From Dichotomocladium elegans (Eukaryota > Mucoromycota > Mucoromycetes > Mucorales > Lichtheimiaceae), in contig JAIXMN010000011.1 of the NCBI GenBank assembly GCA_025716815.1, positions 1 through 64,000 on the forward strand: a DNA stretch of 64,000 nt, read 5' to 3'. The notes under the pieces are model-generated. The model worked only from the letters and a program-made list of their open reading frames with translations, did not search any database and was not told the DNA's origin. Shown here one piece after another: positions 57,801 to 64,000 of the stretch; the first letter of the stretch is position 1; each line of letters starts with the position of its first letter. Both the position numbers and the translations under genes were made by a program.

Positions 57801-59698
57801 TTGAGCTATCCGGATGAGACTTTGCCCTACCATGTTGCCACAGATGCTTCTGACACTGGCATAGGTTGCTGTCTTTATCAAATCCAGAACAATCAGTACC
57901 GTTATATTGGTTTCATGGCGCGTGCTCTGAACAAAGCTGAACGTTCTTATTCCACTACGAAACGTGAGCTTCTCGCTGTTGTATATGCTCTTAAGAAGTT
58001 TCACTCGTTTTTGTGGGGCAACAAATTCACTCTTTACACCGACCATCGTGCACTAACGTTTCTGCACACTCAACCAATTGCCAATCCGATGATGGTGAAC
58101 TGGTTCGACACGTTGTGTGATTACAACTTTCAGGTTGTTCATATTCCTGGCATCACCAACATTCTTCCGGATACTCTCAGTCGCCTCTTCTCTCCGAAGA
58201 AGCTGGTGGGGGGTAATATCTCCGAAACCATTGGTCGCACCCCTACTTTGGGCAGTTTAAAACCTGTACGCCCTACAAGCAATGCTGAACCGCTTCTTCA
58301 GCGTTCTGCTTCTGCTACGCCTTTGGACTTCATGACGCCTCCTGAGGAAGAACGTCCCATATTACTAGAAAAGGCTCATCTCAATGGTCACTTTGGTGCT
58401 GATACAATTGTGACTGAGTTGCACAAAGAAGGTATACATTGGACTAACTTGAAGAGAGATGCTCTCAATACCGTTGCCAAGTGTCAAGCGTGCCAACGCT
58501 ACAACATCGGCAAACACGGTTACCACCCTTTACGCAACATTACCGCAGACAAGCCAGGTGATCACTGGGCTATTGATCTGTGCGAGTTTAACGCCACTTC
58601 TCCATCTGGCAATAATTATGTTTTGGTCATGGTAGACGTCTTCTCGAGATTCTGCATTCTTCGAGCTATACCTGACAAATCGGCTCTTTCAATCGCTAAA
58701 CAACTCATCCACGTCTTTTGTGACTATGGTTTTCCGAAGATCTTACAGTCAGACAACGGTACAGAGTTTGTAAACGAATTAGTACGCCTTGTGGTGGAAC
58801 ATTCCGGAATTGACCATCGTCTTGTCACACCCTATAATCCGCGTGCCAATGGTTTGGCTGAGCGTTGGGTACAAACGGCTAAAGCAACAGTCATCAAGAG
58901 GTTAGAAGGAAAAACAGAGGATTGGGATATGTATCTTCCCAGTGCACAATTAGCTATCAACAGCAAACACACATCGCTGCACGACTCTCGTCCTTTCTCT
59001 CTCATGTTGCTCGACAGCCTAATCTCTGGCAGGACTACTCAAGCGTCGAAGTCGCCGATATCCACGATGTGACACGAGCTGCAGACACCCGTGAACATTA
59101 CATGAACGAGGTCGTCATTCCAGCTATCTCTGAACGTGTCAAAGCTCTTCACGAGGCCCAGCAAGGGAAATTCAACAGCAAACATCGCATCTTAAGCGAA
59201 TTCCCTGTTGGTAGCAAGGTCATGATCCTAAACGTCAACAGGAAGAAAAAGACCGATCCTCGTTACGAAGGTCCATTTACAGTGCATGGTCGTCGCAGAT
59301 ATGGTGGACCCTACACTTTGACTGATGAAACGGGTTCCTTGCTTTCACGCGACATTCCACCTTCCCACATTAAGCTGATCTCACAAGACAGCATTGCTTC
59401 GGGCGATGACTTTTACGAGACTCAGGCAATAGTGGATCACAAGGGCTCACCTGGCAACTACCTCTACCGTGTCCGATGGAAAGGCTATGAGCCAAAGGAT
59501 GACACATGGGAGCCAGCCGAGCATTTCAACGATCTTAAGCTGATCAACGAATACTGGAATCGCCGCAATCCGACACCACGCACAAGTCATCAAGCAACTG
59601 CACAACATTTGGCTACAGCGTCAATGACAGAGTCAGATAAACGCAATACACTGCCTACACGTCGCTCTGATCGACAGGCAAAACGCAGACGCACTTAG
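54879..59698 (+). pseudogene. Gag-pol polyprotein of A4, one-base frameshift
   Basis: About 1606 codons if one base is added near 59007, where A-Y has TTT and A4 has TT. Gag starts MSFNNASA; CX2HX4HX4C motif near residue 343; CX2CX8HXC knuckle 399-413; protease VDSGAT near 523; RT YIDD near 838; RNase H ATDAS near 985. Integrase HHCC spans 1166-1207, with D,D,E in WAIDLCEF, SDNGTEF and NGLAERW. Chromodomain YRVRWKGYEPKDDTWEP lies near 1530, followed by a basic tail. Family knowledge: reverse transcription and integration, with the chromodomain guiding insertion to modified histones. Gag and pol share one frame. The frameshift falls between the integrase core and the chromodomain, so either this young copy lost its C-terminus or the base is missing from the assembly. 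Confidence 0.92.
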
Positions 59699-59832
59699 GC
59701 ACGTCTTTTTCCCTTCACTTTTTCTCCCACAGGGTTTTTACTTCTTTAAGGGTTTTTTCCAGACAACGCCATCACTCATTATTTAGTGCTCTGATAACTT
59801 ATCAACGGTTGATCCAACCTGGTGGGGGGTAA

Positions 59833-60215
59833 TGTCGTATCCACGACTATTTTCTTACCTAACAGCAGTGTCCCTGGATTATACGGGACATCAACACTTT
59901 GTTTCACTCTTCGAGCGCCGTTATCATAATTACTCTCGCGCTATCCGGATTCATAATTTACATCCCGGACCTGTCTCAGGACGCAGTTATAATCACAAGG
60001 GTAAATGATGAACTTCTTTATCAACCTTTTAACTGGTCCACCGTCCCGGGAGACCGCCTAGATGATTATCCACACCCAGCTTCCAGAGTGACCGTTTTGA
60101 TAAGCACTTCTTATAAATAGGCCCATTATTGGCACTTAATAAAAAACAATCCTTTTGCGAGTCTCACAGAATCATATTCTGTCTCTTTTTATTCTTAAAA
60201 CCCCTTGATTCCACA
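59833..60215 (+). repeat. 3' LTR of A4 (383 bp)
   Basis: Preceded by the polypurine tract ggtggggggtaa. Appears identical to the 5' LTR. Confidence 0.94.
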
Positions 60216-61160
60216 CTCTCACGCTCCCCGAAGTCCTTGAATTCGTTGCTTTATACACATTGCCGTTGAATATGACAGCACAGATTACGTTGATTGCGAT
60301 TCAGCGTGCAGTTGTAGGCGTTAAGATGCAAGGTGTTTCTCGTTTTCTGTTTTTTGGATAGACGGAAAGTGCGGTGAAGCACTCAAAAAAATTTCAGACG
60401 CTGAGCAAAAACACGCTTAATAAATCCGCGCTTTCCTTTAAGCTAAACTCTACTTCTACCTCCTGTTCTCTTCTTCTTGCTGACAACAGCGGTGTTTGTC
60501 CATTTTTTAAATCTGTGGCATACTTTCTTTTGTTGAGAGATCACATCACATCACGTTGCATCGCAGAACGAGACGGTTATACAACAGAAATGGATTAATC
60601 GGAAAGATTTAATGCAAGCTGCTCAACGTTTTCCGATAAATATGGTGGCTATGCGAATATCTGTCCAACCTTTCGAATACTCAATGCATCTGTACGAATG
60701 CCCATGTTGGGAACGAAATGCTTGCAAGTAGCATGTGTAATAGATGGAGACTCCACACGAAAATGGTTCAGGTCCTGTTCGGTTTTAATTTTGCCGAAAC
60801 TAAATGCCTTTCAGGGGAACGGACTATTCACAACCTCTTGTCGAAAGCGTTCTCTAACTATTCCATAACAAAAACTTTTTTTCGAAAATTCAGTACTGCG
60901 GCTGCGATTTCAATCTATGGCTGTTTCGATTTCGCAATTCGGCTGCGAATCCGTTCAGGAAGTAATTCGAATTGGGAAACCTGATTCGAACAAGCTCCAA
61001 TTTCTCATCGTTTTCAACCACCGCTCGCTGCGGAAAGCAGAACGGCCCATTGCGAACATTTGCTACCTCTTATACCAAATTCCTCTCCAGACCTGCGAAG
61101 AAAAAAAATCGGTTGCGAACAACTAAACTCTGTGGCAGACTTCTTCTGAAAAATCCTGTA

Positions 61161-63726
61161 TGACGGACCATGCTGTATCTCCGCCGCCACAAACACGACA
61201 GATGCTCCTTCCTCAGAAAAGGGATAAAGTTCCTGTGTAAAAGGCAAGCGAAGGAGCACCCTTTTTTCGGAGAAGGTCCATTGGAGTGTGACAAAAGAAA
61301 ACGTAAAAAGAAGAACAAGAGCATTTGTTATGAAACATGGTGAGGCGTATTCCCCAGCCGAATTTTTATTCAAGAGAAAAGAGGAGACGAGAAGACAAAG
61401 AAGTTGATAGTTTGCAAGGAAAGAAACTATGTCCTTGAAAGCGGACGTGGGAAAGAAAGCGGCTCATGAAAAAAGATAGTGGGAAAAAATACTCCACCAT
61501 CATCTGGGGTTGGCAAAAGAGAGATTGCATTTCTTCTCAGTTGACAATTATTCCTACAGCGCTCCAACACAAGATTCAAACGCCCGCAACGCCACAGTTC
61601 TTCATGCCAACAGCGACATCAAATTTGTACTGTGAAACTCGGGATTGAATCAAGCACCGGCGCAAATGCCTGCGTGAGAATATCCTTCTGCAATTGGTCA
61701 GCCATTGGAGAATTGCCAAGCTTGATTTGGTCGTGTCGAAAAAAGTAGCTATGATCAGGCTAGGTGAGAGAATGAGGCTTACAGATTTATATTGGAGGCA
61801 AGGGGCGATAGGTAGCAAGGGAAAGGGGAGATCACGAAAAAATAAAAGGCTGAGAAGAATATAAATGAAACGAATGGATCGCATACTAAAAATTGGCAGA
61901 ATCTTCATGCGGGAAGGCAGTCTGAGAAGGGGTTATAGTTTTGCAGTTCTGAGGTGCGTTCATCGTTATTTGGCTTGTTTACTTTTCCTTGAAAAAAAAA
62001 AACTCCCGCGAATCCTCGAACGCACTGTATTCCGCTTTTTTTTTCTCGCTACGAAGCTCAGTCATCACGAAACGATTGTCGTTCATTTTTGTCATTAACC
62101 TGAAGCAACAGCCTCAGAACTGTTCAACCACAGTGATGCGATCCTGATCTGCATGCTTTCGTTACTCAATTTGCAGTCATTCTCAAGACGTGTGGCCAGC
62201 ATCATCATAATTGAACATCGGGGGCGCGTTGATGCCCGCATTTCACGGGATGGGTTATAAAAATGATCCTTGGACTCCTGCTGGCGAAATCTCCATCTCA
62301 TCTCGTGTTTATCAGCAAATGACTTTTCTTCTGTACCAGACAATGCATGAAAATATCACCTGGGATTACAACTATTATATTGTATGTTGCGGTCCCTTGT
62401 TCTTCAACATCTAATTGCCGAATACTGGAAGAGCAGTGGGTTTGTCCTAGCACGACAATCATACCCCATCTTTCTTACCCAACCTTGATCCACCTGCAAT
62501 TATGCGTGTCAACTGCGATAGATGCTGTAATCAGCGCAGTACATTCTTTATTGCTTTTATTTTTCGATTATGGAAAGACTGGAAAAAGTAATGAAGGTAA
62601 TTCATCGTTTGTGATTCGAACGGAAGAGGGCATGTTTGCCCTTCCTAGACCATCGTTGCTTTACCCCCTATTGGAGATATGGACGGTGACGACAGTACAA
62701 CAGTGATTACGCGTGACAGTTGGCACAGCGCATATCGGCAAGATGAGGGCTGAGAAGTAAGGCGGAACCCTTTGATGCAGCCATGCTGTAGATAATGCAA
62801 AGATGGCCGTCTGGGAATGTAGCGATACTTTAATGCCTGCTATTATGTGGGGCCATACTTGGTTTGAACAAATGCTGATTTGTCAGGATTACAATAAGGA
62901 ATGAAGGGACCTACATCCTGTGAGTTGTTAGCATATATAATAAAGGGCACGTTGTTCTCACGAATAATCCGGGCATAATGGTTGCAGGATGTACGAAGTA
63001 AACTTTGTTACTTGTGTGCTCTATCCTGCTCGAGGCATAAAGGTATAGTTCCGATATGATCTTGTAACACATGAAGCAAAACCTATACACGAGTTTGAGA
63101 TACATATCCATGGTCTCACGCTTCTCAGACTTTCTATCTTTTCTTTGTACTCACCATATAATGGCTAAAACAAAAATAACAAAGGCTAAAACGAGCCAGC
63201 AAGAAAGGAGGACCAACAGCCGAGCAACTACAGATGGCACTGAGCTCCTTAATTTCCATTGCAGACCGTGTGAAAGAGCTCCAAGAAGCAAGGGACTTGC
63301 CGGTGCCAGTGGAGTGTGCCCCTGTGGCAGACAAAATCTCCATGGAGCTGATCGAACCTCTCGTTCCTAGAATGCAAAAACTTTCCATTGAGGACCTTAT
63401 TTGTTAGTATAGGTTGTTATTATCTACCTGAAACTACACGCACTCATATGCTGGTTAGCGTTACAAGGATGCGACGCCGATAAAGTGAGCATCACGCATG
63501 GCTCCACATCTGTAACAAACCAGACTAAACTTGACGAGGATCATGGGTCACTGCCACTTACTAGAACAGTGCCTTTCATACAAAAGGAGCCAGTTTATAG
63601 GACAATTAGTCGGTCGGATTTGTTGAAGAGATTTCTCTTTGGTTGTATGATAATTATACCAAAGTCGAAAGACCATATTGTGCAAAAGCATTTGGATGAT
63701 AAATAAACTTGGAGTATTTACAGTAG
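61161..63726. other. Right flank of K, no gene called
   Basis: Mixed AT-rich sequence with many stops in all frames. Frames of 60-119 codons exist but have biased composition and no recognised motifs. One short, protein-like frame is listed separately at 63234. Confidence 0.45.
63234..63407 (+). CDS. Short unrecognised open frame (57 codons)
   Basis: Starts MALSSLISIADRVKELQEA and ends KLSIEDLIC at TAG. The frame is open a further 54 nt upstream. Composition is balanced, with an amphipathic helical look, unlike nearby random frames. It may be an exon or a remnant of a repeat protein. No family recognised. Confidence 0.25.
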   Translation: MALSSLISIADRVKELQEARDLPVPVECAPVADKISMELIEPLVPRMQKLSIEDLIC

Positions 63727-63834
63727 GGGGTCTCAAAGTAGAAATCTATGCAGATATCTGCCGAGAGAAAATTTTCGGCTGACATTCAAATGAGCCAATC
63801 ACAGAAGAAATCTTTTAAGTTACTTTGAGACCCC
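63727..63834. repeat. Small inverted-repeat unit (108 bp)
   Basis: GGGGTCTCAAAGTA at 63727-63740 and its exact complement at 63821-63834 bound a 108-bp unit without coding capacity. It could be a tiny MITE or a hairpin. No target duplication was found. Confidence 0.45.
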
Positions 63835-64000
63835 TTTTTTTTCGAAGAAGCTTCTTTCGCGTATTTTCCTTTTTTCGTCAATGTTCCCTGAGAGAGCCCT
63901 TTAATCAAAGTACTATTTTTTTTGGAACTTATTCTTTGAGATTCTTCAAAAGCAGTACTTCTTCGTACTTATTCTTTGAGTCTATCTAACCATAAGCGGC

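Larger units (their letters stand above)
54459..60215 (+). mobile_element. A4: nearly intact Ty3/Gypsy chromovirus of family A
   Basis: A 5757-bp element with two 383-bp LTRs that look identical. It has a perfect 5-bp duplication CTCTC (54454-54458, 60216-60220) and a single gag-pol frame with only one lesion. It is inserted in the right TIR of K. This is the reference copy for A-X and A-Y. Confidence 0.95.
48005..61158 (-). mobile_element. K: long-TIR DNA transposon with two transposase-family genes
   Basis: Starts CAGGATTTTTCAGAAGAAG and ends with its complement, with TA on both sides (48003-48004, 61159-61160). Terminal inverted repeats of about 1.02 kb (48005-49022; 54380-54458 joined to 60216-61158) differ at only a few positions. 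Leaving out the nested A4, the element is about 7.4 kb, far larger than ordinary Tc1/mariner elements. It holds two intron-containing minus-strand genes of the IS630/Tc1 DDE superfamily. The first 43 bases of its ends are close to those of the three MITEs. The TA duplication, termini and intact DDE enzyme support a Tc1/mariner-superfamily assignment; the two-gene structure is unusual. Confidence 0.85.
54380..61158. repeat. Right terminal inverted repeat of K, split by A4
   Basis: The two pieces are 54380-54458 and 60216-61158. Together they match the left TIR in inverse orientation. Differences from the left arm are scattered single bases. Confidence 0.87.

Noticed and set aside
1..64000. CRISPR arrays, operons, bacterial ribosome-binding sites, rRNA
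   Set aside because: No spaced short repeats, no bacterial gene organisation and no rRNA-like sequence was seen; the window is eukaryotic.

Overview
This is a repeat-dense stretch of a eukaryotic, most likely fungal, genome. Nearly everything in it is a transposable element, often one nested in another, with three tRNA genes as the only clear host genes. Short spliceosomal introns (about 54-137 nt), Ty3/Gypsy elements of the fungal chromovirus type and Tc1/mariner-superfamily transposases point to a fungus, perhaps an early-diverging Mucoromycota; that placement is inference. Letters below name element families locally (A, B, C and so on) and do not refer to any database.

Layout. 1-930: an unrecognised remnant plus a probable LTR (J). 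931-19299: a nest of chromodomain Ty3 elements. Element A-X begins at 931. It is split by a complete element B (3274-8926), and its pol half lies inverted at 9033-13172 next to a second copy, A-Y (13173-19299). Both pol halves carry the same 367-bp TIR element (MITE), and A-X also holds a solo LTR (H). 19542-19614: tRNA-Arg. 19677-30176: two Ty3 elements without a chromodomain, C and D, head to tail. 30237-30309: tRNA-Met on the minus strand. 30322-35883: Ty3 element E (minus). 35884-37620: an ORF1-like repeat gene broken by a third MITE. 37940-39283: truncated element F. 39279-39664: a probable LTR (I). 40054-46677: element G (minus), whose pol is interrupted by a Tc1 transposon (43366-44989). 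46717-46799: tRNA-Leu (minus).

48005-61158 is the most unusual object: a DNA transposon (K) with about 1.02-kb terminal inverted repeats and a TA target duplication. It has two intron-containing transposase-family genes on the minus strand. One has an intact DDE triad; the other is open but has lost two of the three catalytic residues. A fourth family-A copy (A4, 54459-60215) sits in the right TIR of K, and the left TIR preserves the matching empty site. 61161-64000 has no gene I can name.

How the parts relate. The Ty3 elements fall into two groups that differ in several linked features. A and B have a chromodomain, a single gag-pol frame, a CX2CX8HXC knuckle, 5-bp target duplications and no tRNA-like primer site; instead they show an 8-9 nt match between the putative PBS and the LTR just downstream of the TATA box. 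C-G lack a chromodomain and share a TGGTAGCTGATG primer site. They have separate gag and pol frames, a GC-rich hairpin around the gag stop, 4-bp target duplications where these can be read (C, E, G), and positions beside tRNA genes (C, D, E, G). The MITEs share their terminal sequence with K, so a K-type transposase probably mobilises them. Most protein-coding frames are broken by one or a few single-base deletions or stop codons. Elements A4 and G are nearly intact and look young.
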